From: Hyperoodon ampullatus
Lineage: Eukaryota; Chordata; Mammalia; Artiodactyla; Ziphiidae
DNA: 64,000 nt
NCBI GenBank assembly: GCA_949752795.1
Contig: CATKHW010000549.1
Span: 434,001-498,000, forward strand
Direction of reading: 5' to 3'
The translations under genes were made by a program, and so were the position numbers. Position 1 is the stretch's first letter. Each line of letters opens with the position of its first letter. Under the pieces are notes generated by a model. It was not told where the DNA came from. It made no database searches and saw only the letters and a list, made by a program, of their open reading frames with translations. Below, in pieces: positions 24,691 to 37,513 of this stretch.

Positions 24691-26427
24691 CTTGGCCAAA
24701 AAGGGCGTATGCGTTTTCTCCTGAATATATTCAGGAGAAAACGCATACGCCCTTTTTGGCCAAGCAAGCAAGCGGGCAATGCAAATCTGCACTACAAAGC
24801 AGTATTACTTCCCACCGGTCAAAAGGGACATGCACAAAATGTGTAAAAACCAGAAAGGCAAGACAGGCCCTGGAGAACAGGGAGCCTTGTTATGCTGATG
24901 GGCGGGATGTAAATTGCCAACTGCCTCTCTGGAGGAGTGTATTGTGTTCCCTAAAACAAGTAAACAACAGAGCTACAGAGCCAAGGGCACTTCCAGTCTA
25001 GGGAATATACCTTGGGAAAACTGAAAATCAATAAGACAGAGCCACCCCAAAATTTAGGGCTGCACTACTTACAAGGACCTCAACTTGGGTACACCTTAAA
25101 TATCCCAGGAAATATAAAAATGGTTCAAAAAATTGTGGTAATTACGTACGATGGAATATCCCTCAGCCATGAAATCAATGTCATAAGACCAGTAGCAGCA
25201 AAATGGGTGGATTCAGGTACGATGATTCTAAGTGAAATAAGTCACACAGATAAAGAAACTTATCATAAGATATCACTTATGAAGATCCTGTAAACATGGC
25301 TACACTTGAACTGAGTTAGGAAAGTGAACAGTGTCTCACATTTAGAAAACACTCTTATGCCTGCTTAATGGGGAAGGTGAGGTGGGATGATGCATAAAAC
25401 AAGAGTTTGATATAAGCACAGGTACCGTTCCAAAAACCAACTATGGAATAGACAAGACCTACACCTTCCTCAGTGAAAGGGACTCAAAACCCCATATTTC
25501 CCGCAGAGGAATATATCTGACTAGTAAGAATCTTAAAACCTATGTATTGATATGTCTCCGTAAGGGAATCAAGTGTGTCTAGACTGGCATAAACATGGCA
25601 GCGAGAATCAGCTCAAACCCACTATAAAAACGAATTTCAAAAAAAAACAAAAAAAATGTAAATTCTTTACAATTCCTTCAGGGTCTCTGAAGAAACCTGG
25701 AATGACCCTATCTACAATGACAGCTGGATGTGGCATAAGGAGGGACACTTGGGACTGAGACGATTGGTGAGATTGGGTGAGCAAATGCAGACCCTTTAAA
25801 GCACAAATGCCTGGCACCCATTCCATGGGTCCCAACTCTCCAGGTTGAAGGGAATATTACTACAGCTATAACATGTACGGGAATCCTAGAGAACGGACAC
25901 ACTGTGAATATGAAAGGTTTCTAAAACTCAAAGAATAGTCCCTCCCCTGGTGCTCCGGTTTGACTTTCCATCTGCTTTACTATCAACCTCCCAACTTGGA
26001 GAGACAGCCCATTTAACCTCCTGGTTCGCACAGATTTCCAATTTGGCAGAGGATGAAAGGGAAGAGGGAGAACCAATGAGAGAGTAGCTGTTAGGCATTT
26101 GGACGGGCACATATCACTGTAATTTCCCGGCAGGAAGAAGAATTAACCAAAGTCTCAGTCCCCCACCGGGAACCAGCATAGGTCCTGAACCAAAATGTTG
26201 GACTTTCGGTCAGCTCACCACAATCGAGTTGAAAAATGGAGCTCAGGGGCACAGCAATTCACAAACTGGCCGAGTAATAAAGGACAACTATCGTCCAAAA
26301 ATCTGTTGAGGGAAGGCAACGAGGCGGTCTTGAGAGCGAGGCAGAATAGCAGGAAACAGATTTCAAGAGGTACGTTGGAATCGCCTTTAAAGCACAGGAA
26401 GAGGGGCACAACTTCGACAATGATGCA
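24691..26427 (+). repeat. Satellite unit U15 (1,737 bp)
   Basis: Perfect palindrome 24691-24764. The A-rich tail near 25,638 has lost its usual spacing and reads aaaaaaaacaaaaaaaatg. It ends with ccacaatcgagttg in place of the usual caaaaacgag. Confidence 0.95.
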
Positions 26428-28165
26428 CTTGGCCAAAAAGGGCGTATGTGTTTTCCCCTGAATATATTCAGGAGAAAACGCATACGCCCTTTTTGGCCAA
26501 GCAAGCAAGCGGGCAATGCAAATCTGCACTACAAAGAAGTATCACTTCCCACCGGTCAAAAGGGACATCCACAAAATGTGTAAAAACCAGAAAGGCAAGA
26601 CAGGCCCTGGAGAACAGGGAGCCTTGTTATGCTGATGGGCGGGATGTAAATTGCCAACTGCCTCTCTGGAGGAGTGTATTGTGTTCCCTAAAACAAGTAA
26701 ACAACAGAGCTACAGAGCCAAGGGCACTTCCAGTCTAGGGAATATACCTTGGGAAAACTGAAAATCAATAAGACAGAGCCACCCCAAAATTTAGGGCTGC
26801 ACTACTTACAAGGACCTCAACTTGGGTACACCTTAAATATCCCAGGAAATATAAAAATGGTTCAAAAAATTGTGGTACTTACGTACGATGGAATATCCCT
26901 CAGCCATGAAATCAATGTCATAAGACCAGTAGCAGCAAAATGGGTGGATTCAGGTACGATGATTCTAAGTGAAATAAGTCACACAGAAAAAGAAACTTAT
27001 CATAAGATATCACTTATGAAGATCCTGTAAACATGGCTCCAGTTGAACTGAGTTAGGAAAGTGAACAGTGTCTCACATTTAGAAAACACTCTTATGCCTG
27101 CTTAATGGGGAAGGTGAGGTGGGATGATGCATAAAACAAGAGTTTGATATAAGCAGAGGTACCGTTCCAAAAACCAACTATGGAATAGACAAGACCTACA
27201 CCTTCCTCAGTGAAAGGGACTCAAAACCCCATATTTCCCGCAGAGGAATATATCTGACTAGTAAGAATCTTAAAACCTATGTATTGATATGTCTCCGTGA
27301 GGGAATCAAGTGTGTCTAGACTGGCATAAACATGGCAGCGAGAATCAGCTCAAACCCACTATAAAAACGAATTTCAAAAATAAAACAAAAAAACTGGGAA
27401 ATTCTTTACAATTCCTTCAGGGTCTCTGATGAAACCTGGAATGACCCTATCTACAATGACAGCTGGATGTGGCATAAGGAGGGACACTTGGAACTGAGAC
27501 GATTGGTGAGATTGGGTGAGCAAATGCAGACCCTTTAAAGCACAAATGCCTGGCACCCATTCCATGGGTCCCAACTCTCCAGGTTGAAGGGAATATTACT
27601 ACAGCTATAACATGTACGGGAATCCTAGAGAACGGACACACTGTGAATACGAAAGGTTTCTAAAACTCAACGAATAGTCCCTCTCCTGGTGCTCCGGTTT
27701 GACTTTCCATCTGCTTTACTATCAACCTCCCAACTTGGAGAGACAGCCCCTTTAACCTCCTGGTTCGCACAGATTTCCAATTTGGCAGAGGATGAAAGGG
27801 AAGAGGGAGAACCAATGAGAGAGTAGCTGTTAGGCATTTGGACGGGCACATATCACTGTAATTTCCCGGCAGGAAGAAGAATTAACCAAAGTCTCAACCC
27901 CCACCGGGGACCAGCAGAGGTCATGAACCAAAATGTTGGACTTGCGGTCAGCTCACCAAAAACGAGTTGAAAAATGGAGCTCAGGGGCACAGCAATTCAC
28001 AAACTGGCCGAGTAATAAAGGACAACTATCGTCCAAAAATCTGTTGAGGGAAGGCAACGCGGCGGACTTGAAAGCGAGGCAGAATAGCAGGAAACAGATT
28101 TAAAGAGGTACGTTGGAATCGCCTTTAAAGCACAGGAAGAGGGGCACAACTTCGACAATGATGCA
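26428..28165 (+). repeat. Satellite unit U16 (1,738 bp)
   Basis: Palindrome 26428-26501 has two left-arm mismatches (gtatgtg, ttcccctg), like U14. The 3'-UTR part matches U1 (aagcagaggtaccg). Confidence 0.95.
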
Positions 28166-29903
28166 CTTGGCCAAAAAGGGCGTATGCGTTTTCTCCTGAA
28201 TATATTCAGGAGAAAACGCATACGCCCGTTTTGGCCAAGCAAGCAAGCGGGCAATGCAAATCTGCACTACAAAGAAGTATCACTTCCCACCTGTCAAAAG
28301 GGACATACACAAAATCTGTAAAAACCAGAAAGGCAAGACAGGCCCTGGAGAACAGGGAGCCTTGTTATGCTGATGGGCGGGATGTAAATTGCCAACTGCC
28401 TCTCTGGAGGAGTGTATTGTGTTCCCTAAAACAAGTAAAGAACAGAGCTACAGAGCCAAGGGCACTTCCAGTCTAGGGAATATACCTTGGGAAAACTGAA
28501 AATCAATAAGACAGAGCCACCCCAAAATTTAGGGCTGCACTGCTTACAAGGACCTCAACTTGGGTACACCTTAAATATCCCAGGAAATATAAAAATGGTT
28601 CAAAAAATTGTGGTACTTACGTACGATGGAATATCCCTCAGCCATGAAATCAATGTCATAAGACCAGTAGCAGCAAAATGGGTGGATTCAGGTACGATGA
28701 TTCTAAGTGAAATAAGTCACACAGAAAAAGAAACGTATCATAAGATATCACTTATGAAGATCCTGTAAACATGGCTACACTTGAACTGAGTTAGGAAAGA
28801 GAACAGTGTCTCACATTTAGAAAACACTCTTATGCCTGCTTAAGGGGGAAGGAGAAGTGGTGTGATGCATAAAACCAGAGTTTGATATAAGCACAGGTAC
28901 CGTTCCAAAAACCAACTATGGAATAGACAAGACCTACACCTTCCTCAGTGAAAGGGACTCAAAACCCCATATTTCCCGCAGAGGAATATATCTGACTAGT
29001 AAGAATCTTAAAACCTATGGATTGATATGTCTCCGTGAGGGAATCAAGTGTGTCTAGACTGGCATAAACATGGCAGCGAGAATCAGCTCAAACCCACTAT
29101 AAAAAGGAATTTCAAAAACAAAACAAAAAAACTGGGAAATTCTTTACAATTCCTTCAGGGTCTCTGATGAAACCTGGAATGACCCTATCTACAATGACAG
29201 CTGGATGTGGCATAAGGAGGGACACTTGGGACTGAGAGGATTGGTGAGATTGGGTGAGCAAATGCAGACCCATTAAAGCACAAATGCCTGGCACCCATTC
29301 CATGGGTCTCAACTCTCCAGGTTGAAGGGAATATTACTACAGCTATAACATGTACGGGAAACCTAGAGAACGGACACACTGTGAATACGAAAGGTTTCTA
29401 AAACTCAACGAATAGTCCCTCTCCTGGTGCTCCAGTTTGACTTTCCATCTGCTTTACTATCAACCTCCCAACTTGGAGAGACAGCCCCTTTAACCTCCTG
29501 GTTCGCACAGGTTTCCAATTTGGCAGAGGATGAAAGGGAAGAGGGAGAACCAATTAGAGAGTAGCTGTTATGCATTTGGACGGGCACATATCACTGTAAT
29601 TTCCCAGCAGGAAGAAGCATTAACCAAAGTCTCAACCCCCACCGGGAACCAGCAGAGGTCCTGAACCAAAATGTTGGACTTGCGGTCAGCTCACCAAAAA
29701 CGAGTTGAAAAATGGAGCTCAGGGGCACAGCAATTCACAAACTGGCCGAGTAATAAAGGACAACTATCGTCCAAAAATCTGTTGAGGGAAGGCAACGAGG
29801 CGTACTTGAAAGCGAGGCAGAATAGCAGGAAACAGATTTCAAGAGGTACGTTGGAATCGCCTTTAAAGCACAGGAAGAGGGGCACAACTTCGACAATGAT
29901 GCA
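28166..29903 (+). repeat. Satellite unit U17 (1,738 bp)
   Basis: Palindrome 28166-28239 has one right-arm mismatch (acgcccgtttt). Otherwise typical. Confidence 0.95.
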
Positions 29904-31641
29904 CTTGGCCAAAAAGGGCGTATGCGTTTTCTCCTGAATATATTCAGGAGAAAACGCATACGCCCTTTTTGGCCAAGCAAGCAAGCGGGCAAAGCAAATC
30001 TGCACTACAAAGAAGTATCACTTCCCACCGGTCAAAAGGGACATCCACAAAATGTGTAAAAACCAGAAAGGCAAGACAGGCCCTGGAGAACAGGGAGCCT
30101 TGTTATGCTGATGGGCGGGATGTAAATTGCCAACTGCCTCTCTGGAGGAGTGTATTGTGTTCCCTAAAACAAGTAAACAACAGAGCTACAGAGCCAAGGG
30201 CACTTCCAGTCTAGGGAATATACCTTGGGAAAACTGAAAATCAATAAGACAGAACCACCCTAAAATTTAGGGCTGCACTGCTTACAAGGACCTCTACTTG
30301 GGTACACCTTAAATATCCCAGGAAATATAAAAATGGTTCAAAAAATTGTGGTACTTACGTACGATGGAATATCCCTCAGCCATGAAATCAATGTCATAAG
30401 ACCAGTAGCAGCAAAATGGGTGGATTCAGGTACGATGATTCTAAGTGAAATAAGTCACACAGAAAAAGAAACTTATCATAAGATATCACTTATGAAGATC
30501 CTGTAAACATGGCTACACTTGAACTGAGTTAGGAAAGAGAACAGTGTCTCACATTTAGAAAACACTCTTATGCCTGCTTATGGGGGAAGGAGAGGTGGGG
30601 TGATGAATAAAACCAGAGTTTGCTATAAGCACAGGTACCGTTCCAAAAACCAACTATGGAATAGACAAGACCTACACCTTCCTCAGTGAAAGGGACTCAA
30701 AACCCCATATTTCCCGCAGAGGAATATATCTGACTAGTAAGGATCTTAAAACCTATGTATTGATATGTCTCCGTAAGGGAATCAAGTGTGTCTAGACTGG
30801 CATAAACATGGCAGCGAGAATCAGCTCAAACCCACTATAAAAAGGAATTTCAAATACAAAACAAAAAAACTGGGAAATTCTTTACAATTCCTTCAGGGTC
30901 TCTGACGAAACCTGGAATGACCCTATCTACAACGACAGCTGGATATGGCATAAGGCTGGACACTTGGGACTTACATGATTGGTGAGATTATGTGAGCAAA
31001 TGCAGACACTTTAAAGCACAAATGCCTGGCACCCATTCCATGGGTCCCAACTCTCCAGGTTGAAGGGAATATTACTACAGCTATAACATGTACGGGAAAC
31101 CTAGACAACGGACACACTGTGAATATGAAAGGTTTCTAAAACTCAACGAATAGTCCCTCTCCTGGTGCTCCGGTTTGACTTGCCATCTGCTTTACTATCA
31201 ACCTCCCAACTTGGAGAGACAGCCCCTTTAACCTCCTGGTTCGCACAGGTTTCCAATTTGGCAGAGGATGAAAGGGAAGAGGGAGCACCAATGAGAGATT
31301 AGCTGTTAGGCATTTGGACGGGCACATATCACTCTAATTTCCCGGCAGGAAGATGAATTAACCAAAGTCTCAGCCACCCACCGGGAATCAGCGTAGGTCC
31401 TGAACCAAAATTTTGGACATGCGGTCAGCTCACAAAAAACGAGTTGAAAAATGGAGCTCGGGGGCACAGCAATTCACAAACCGGCCAAGTAATAAAGACA
31501 ACCTTCATCCAAAAATCTGTTGAGGGAAGGCAACGAGGCAGACTTGAAAGTGAGGCAGAATTGCAGGAAACAGATTTCAAGAGGTACATTGGAATCACCT
31601 TTAAAGCACAGGAAGAGGGTCACAACTTCTACTATGATGCA
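29904..31641 (+). repeat. Satellite unit U18 (1,738 bp)
   Basis: Perfect palindrome 29904-29977. The 93-codon frame is broken here by a substitution giving ctaaaattt near 30,260. The non-L1 part begins to show variants seen near and beyond the minisatellite, such as cataaggctggacac. Confidence 0.95.
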
Positions 31642-33402
31642 CTTGGCCAAAAAGGGCGTATGCGTTTTCTCCTGAATATATTCAGGAGAAAACGCATACG
31701 CCCATTTTGGCCAAGCAAGCAAGCGGGCAATGCAAATCTGCACTACAAAGAAGTGTCACTTCCCAGCGGTCAAAAGGGACATCCACAAAATGTGTAAAAA
31801 CCAGAAAGGCAAGACAGGCCCTGGAGAACAGGGAGCCTTGTTATGCTGATGGGCGGGATGAAAATTGCCAACTGCCTCTCTGGAGGAGTACATTGTGTTC
31901 CCTCAAACAAGTAAACAACAGAGCTACAGAGCCAAGGGAACTTCCAGTCTAGGGAATATACCTTGGGAAAACTGAAAATCAATAAGAGAGAGCCACCCCA
32001 AAATTTAGGGCTGCACTGCTTACAAGGACCTCAACTTGGGTACATCTTAAATATCCCAGGAAATATAAAAATGGTTCAAAAAATTGTGGTACTTACGTAC
32101 GATGGAATAGCCCTCAGCCATGAAATCAATGTCATAAGACCAGTAGCAGCAAAATGGGTGGATTCAGGTACGATGATTCTAAGTGAAATAAGTCACACAG
32201 AAAAAGAAACTTATCATAAGATATCACTTATGAAGATCCTGTAAACATGGCTACATTTGAACTGAGTTAGGAAAGAGAACAGTGTCTCACATTTAGAAAA
32301 CACTCTTATGCCTGCTTAAGGGTGAAAGAGAGGTGGGGTGATGCATAAAACCAGAGTTTGATATAAGCAAAGGTACCGTTCCAAAAACCAACTATGGAAT
32401 AGACAAGACCTACACCTTCCTCAGTGAAAGGGACTCAAAACCCCATATTTCCCGCAGAGGAATATATCTGACTAGTAAGAATCTTAAAACCTATGTATTG
32501 ATATATCTCCATAAGGGAATCAAGTGTGTCTAGACTGGCATAAACATGGCAGCGAGAATCAGCTCAAACCCACTATAAAAAGGAATTTCAAAAACAAAAC
32601 AAAAAAACTGGGAAATTCTTTACAATTCCTTCAGGGTCTCTGATGAAACCTGGAATGACCCTATCTACAACAACAGCTGGATGTGGCATAAGGCTGGACA
32701 CTTGGGACTGAGAGGATTGCTGAGATTGGGTGAGCAAATGCAGACCCTTTAAAGCACAAATGCCTGGCACCCATTCCATGGGTCCCAACTCTCCAGGTTG
32801 AAGGAAATATTACTACAGGTATAACATGTACGGGAAACCTAGAGAACGGACACACTGTGAATACGAAAGGTTTCTAAAACTCAACGAATAGTCCCTCTCC
32901 TGGTGCTCCGGTTTGACTTTCCATCTGCTTTACTATCAACCTCCCAACTTGGAGAGACAGCCCCTTTAACCTCCTGGTTCGCACAGGTTGCCAATTTGGC
33001 AGAGGATGAAAGGGAAGAGGGAGAACCAATGAGAGACTAGCTGTTAGGCATTTGGACGGGCACATGTCACTCTAATTTCCCGGCAGGAAGAAGAATTAAC
33101 CAAAGCCTCAGCCACCCACAGGGAACCAATATAGCCACCCCTGGAACCAGTATAGGTCCTGAAGCAAAATTGTGGATTTGCGGCCAGCTCACAAAGATGG
33201 GATTTGAAAATTGGAGCTCAGGGGCACAGCAATTCACAAACCTGCAGACTTATAAAGGACTACTCTCTTCCAAAAATCTTTTGAGGGAAGGCAGTGAAGC
33301 GGCCTTGAAAATGAGCCAGAATTGCACAAAACATATTTCAAGAGGTAAATTGGAATCGCCTTTAAAGCACAGGAAAAGCATCCCAACTTGGACAGAGATG
33401 CA
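31642..33402 (+). repeat. Satellite unit U19 (1,761 bp), with transition to the diverged subfamily
   Basis: Palindrome 31642-31715 has one right-arm mismatch (acgcccatttt). Ordinary sequence runs to about 33,110. A tandem duplication of about 21-23 bp follows, and from there on the unit has the diverged character of U20-U22 (gcaaaattgtgg, cttataaaggactactctc). Confidence 0.93.
33111..33154 (+). repeat. Short tandem duplication at the subfamily boundary
   Basis: Two adjacent versions of gccaccc..ggaacca.tata, at 33111-33133 (23 bp) and 33134-33154 (21 bp). This accounts for most of the extra length of U19. It sits where ordinary satellite units give way to the diverged subfamily. Confidence 0.85.
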
Positions 33403-33572
33403 CTTGGCCAAAAAGGGCGTATGATTTTCTCCTGAATATATTCAGAAGAAAACGCATACACCCTTTTTGGCCAATCAAGCAAGCGCGCAATACAAATCCA
33501 CACTACAAAGAATTGTCACTTACCACTGGTCAAAAGGGACATCCGAATATCTGTAAAAACCAGAAAGGCAAG
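33403..33572 (+). repeat. Satellite unit U20, left part (cut by the minisatellite)
   Basis: Starts with an imperfect palindrome (33403-33475; one base missing in the left arm, ttcagaag in the right). It continues through the L1-like tatcact..accactggtcaaaagg block and stops after aaaccagaaaggcaaga. The remainder of the unit resumes at about 48,010. Confidence 0.9.
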
Positions 33573-34202
33573 AGAGAGATGGCAAGGGCATGAAGCAATG
33601 TGATCCCAATTGTCATGGAGGATTGTGATGACAAGCGCATGGAGAATTGTGATGACAAGATTATGTACCATTTTGTTGACAAAGGCAAGGAGCATTATGA
33701 TGACAAGGTTCATGGAGCACTGTGATGACAAGCATCACGGAGCATAGTGATTACAGGGGTCATGGAGCATTGGGATGACAAGCGCATGGATCATTGTGAT
33801 GACAATGGTCATGGAGCATTTTAATGACAAGGGTCCCGGATCATTGTGTTGTCAGGGTTCATGGAGCGTTGTGATGACAGTGGTCATGGAGCATTGTGAT
33901 GACAGGGGTCATGGCGTATTGTGATGAGAAGTTCATGGAGCATTGGGCTGAAAATGTCCATGGAGTACTGTGATGACAGGGGTCATTGTGCATTGTGATT
34001 ACAAGGTACTGGAGCACTGCGATGAGAAGACCATGGAGCCTTGTGATGACAAGTCTCATGGAGCATTCTGATGAAAAGTGCCATGGAGCATTGTGATTAC
34101 AGGGGTCTTGGAGCATTGTGATGACAAGGGCATGGAGCATTGGGATGAGAAGGCCATGGAGCGTTCTGATGACATGCATCATGGAGCTTTGTGATGAAAA
34201 GG
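33573..34202 (+). repeat. Minisatellite super-unit tail at the left edge
   Basis: Contains landmark gcaatgtgatccca at 33595 and gggctgaaaatg at about 33943. These landmarks otherwise occur only near the ends of super-units II (40568; about 40,822 and 40,991) and IV (45885; about 46,136 and 46,331). The block therefore begins part-way through a super-unit. Confidence 0.8.
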
Positions 34203-37200
34203 GCATGGATCATTGTGATGAAAAAAGCATGGAGCCTTGTCATGACAGGGTTCAAGGAGCAAACTGACAACAAGTGTCAGGGAGCATTGTGATGACAAGG
34301 GTATTGAGTATTGTGATGACACAGGTCATGGAGCATTGTGATGAGAAGACCATGGATAATTGTGATGACGAGCGTCATGGGGCGTTGTGAGGATAAGTGT
34401 TATGGAACATATTGATCACAAGGATTTGGAGCATTTTGACGACAGAGGTCATGGAGCATTTTGGTTTCATTGTGATGACAATAGCCTGAAGCATTATGAT
34501 GATGGGCATGGTGCATTGTGATGACAGGGTTCATGGAGCATTGAGATGAAAAGCGGCATGGAGCATTGCGATTACAGGAGTCTTGGAGCACTGTGAGGAC
34601 AAAGGCATGGAACATCGTGAATGAGAAGGCCATGGAGCATTCTGTTGACATGCGTCATGGAGCTTTGTGATGACAAGGGCATGGAGCATTGTGATTACAG
34701 GGGTCTTGGAGCATTGTGATGACAAGGGTCATGGAGCCTTGTGATGACAAGGCTGTGGAACATTGTGATGGCAGTGGTCATGGAGCATTTTTATGACAGG
34801 GGTAATGGAGCATTGTGATGACAAGGGCATGGAGCATTGGTCTGAAAAGTTTCATGGATTATTGTGATGAGAGGGGGCAAGGAGCATTGTGATGACAAGG
34901 GCATGGAACACTGTGATACATGGGTCATGGAGGATTGTAATGACAAGCGCATGGAGCATTGTGATAAGAATGGCATCGAGCATTGTGATGAAAAGCATCA
35001 TGGAGCCTGTGATGACAAGGGCATGGAACAATGTGATGAGAGGGTTCATGGAGCATTGTGATGACAATGGCATGCAGCATTGGGATGACAAGGGTCATTG
35101 AGCTTTTTGATTACAAAGGTCATGGAGCATTTTGATGACAAGGGTGTGGTGCATTCTGTTGTGAAGGGCAGGGAGCATTGTGATGACAGGGGTTATGGAA
35201 CATTGTGATGTCAGGGGAATGGAGCATTGTGAAGATAAAGGCATGTAGCATTGTTGTGACAAGGGTCATGGAATATTGTGATGAGAGGGGTGAGGGAGTA
35301 TTGTGTTGACTAGTGATGGAACATTGTGATATCCGTGGTGAGAGAGCATTTTGATGAGAAGTGCATGGAGCAGTGTGATGACAAGGTTTATGGAGCATTG
35401 TGATGACAAAGATGTGGAGCATTGTGATGACAAGTGCATGGCACATTGTGATGCCATGGGTCATGGAGTATTGTGCTAACAAAGGCATGGAGCATTGGGA
35501 GGACAAGGGTCACCGAGCATTGTGATGAAATGTTCATGGAGCGCTGTGGTGACAAAGGTCACAGAGCCTTGTGATGACGACGGCATGGACCATTGTGATG
35601 ACAAAGGTCATGAAGCATTGTGATGACTGGAGACACGGAGCATTGTGATGACAGGGGTCATAGAGCATTGTGATGAAAGGGCATGGAGCATTGTGATGAC
35701 AGGGGCATGTTGCATTGGTTTGACAAGTTTCAGGGATTATTGTGATGACAGTGGGCATGGCGCATTGTGATGACAAGGTCATGGAGCATTGTGATGAGAA
35801 GGTCATGGAGTATTGTGAAGAAGGGTGTCAGGGAGCATTGTGATGACATATGTCGTGGTCCATTGCGATGACAATGGAATGGAGCATTGTGATGCCAAGT
35901 GTCATGGAGGATTGTGATGACAAAGGTAATGGAGCATTTTGATGACAAGCGCTTGGGACATTGTGATGACAAGGGTCATGGAGCATTGTGATAACAAGGG
36001 CCATTGAGAATTTTGATGTCATGTTCATGAAGCATTGTGATGACAATCACATGGAGCTTGCTGTGACAGGGATCATGGAGCATTGCGATGAAAAGTGCAT
36101 AGAGAATTGTGATGACAAAGCATGTAACACTGTGATGAAAAGCATCATGGAGCACAGTGATGCCAACAACGTGGAGAATTGTGATGACAGGGGACATGGA
36201 GCATTGTGATGACCAGGGCATGGAGTATTGTGATGGCAAGAGCGTGGAGCATTGTGATGAGAAGACCATGGATAATTGTGATGATGAGCGTCATGGAGCA
36301 CTGTAATGACAAGGGGTATGGAGCATTGTGATGAAAGGGGTCATGGAGCATTGTGATGACAAGGTTCATGGAGCATTCTGATGACAAGCTTGTGGAATAT
36401 TTTGATGACAATGACATGGAGCATTTTGATGAAAATGGCATGGGGCATTGTGATGAAAAAGACATGGAGCCTTTTCATGACAGTTTTCAGGGAGCATTCT
36501 GACGACAAGTGTCAGGGAGCATTGTGATGATAAAGGTCATGGAGAATTGTGACGACAATGGCATGGAGTATTGTGATGACAAGCACATGGAGCTTGCTAT
36601 GACGGGGTCATGGAGCATTGCGATGACAAGTGCATAGAGAATTGTGATGACAAAGCATGTAACACTGTGATGAGAAGTGTCATGGAGCATAGTGATGCCA
36701 AGATCGCGGAGAATTGTGATGACAGGGGACATGGAGCATTGTGATGACCAGGGCATGGAGCATTGCGATGGCAAGATCGTGGAGCATTGTGATGAGAAGA
36801 CCATGGATAATTGTGATGACGAGGGTCATGGAGCACTGTAATGACAAGGGGTATAGAGCATTGTGATGACAGTGGTCATGAAGCATTGTGATGACCTGGG
36901 ACATGGAGCATTGTGATGCCCAAGTCATGGAGCACTGTGATGGCAAGACCGTGGAGCATTGTGATGAGAAGACCATGGATAATTGTGATGAGGAGCATCA
37001 TGGAGCACTGTAATGACAAGTGGTATGAAGCCTTGTGATGACAGGGGTCATGGAGCATTGTTATGACAGTGGTCATGGAGCATTGTGATGACAAGTGTCA
37101 TGGAGCATTTTGATGACAAGGGCGTGGAGCATTGTGATGAGAAGACCATGGACAATTGTGATTACGAGTGTCATGGAGCACTGTAATGACAAGCAGTATG

Positions 37201-37513
37201 GAGCATTGTGATGACAGGGGTCGTGGAGCATTGTGATGACTGGGGACATGGAGCATTGTGATGACCAGGGCATGGAGCATTGTGATGGCAAGACCGTGGA
37301 GCACTGTGATGAGAAGACCATGGATAATTGTGATGACGAACATCATGGAGCACTGTAATGACAAGGGGCATGGAGCATTGTGATGACAGGTGTCATGGAG
37401 CATTGTGATGACAGGGGTCATGGATCATTGAGATGACAAAGGTCACGGAGCAGTCTGATGACAAGCTTGTGGAGTATTGTGATGACAATGGCATGAAGCA
37501 TTGTGATGAAAAG
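34203..37513 (+). repeat. Minisatellite super-unit I (about 3.3 kb)
   Basis: Starts at the landmark with gatgaaaaaa..gccttgtcatgacagggttcaagg. In order it has caatagcctgaagc (about 34.48 kb), gtctgaaaagtttcatgg (about 34.84), tatccgtggtgagagagc (about 35.32), ggtttgacaagtttcagg (35717) and gacatatgtc (35845). Then come two agcttgct segments and a run of 172-bp groups. It lacks the gcaatgtgatccca segment. Confidence 0.8.
36796..37440 (+). repeat. Local 172-bp groups in the minisatellite
   Basis: The marker gaagaccatgg occurs at 36796, 36968, 37141 and 37313, giving steps of 172, 173 and 172 bp, i.e. seven 24-25-bp subunits per group. Each group has a dispersed set of other shared variants, including cactgtaatgacaag. 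An earlier marker at 36261 is 535 bp upstream. Confidence 0.85.

Larger units (their letters stand above)
1..33572 (+). repeat. Left array of the 1.74-kb L1-derived satellite (U0-U20a)
   Basis: Head-to-tail array, all units in the same orientation. Successive copies of the 74-bp palindrome begin at 359, 2098, 3836, 5575, 7313, 9050, 10789, 12526, 14264, 16001, 17740, 19477, 21215, 22954, 24691, 26428, 28166, 29904, 31642 and 33403. Spacing is 1,737-1,739 bp except the last, which is 1,761 bp. Units are very similar by eye and differ mainly by scattered substitutions and 1-2-bp indels. Within a unit, about 220 bp before to 965 bp after the palindrome start resembles LINE-1; the other roughly 550 bp is unrecognised. 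No other mobile element is seen inside the array. The short reading frames that recur every unit are by-products of the repeat. Confidence 0.97.
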
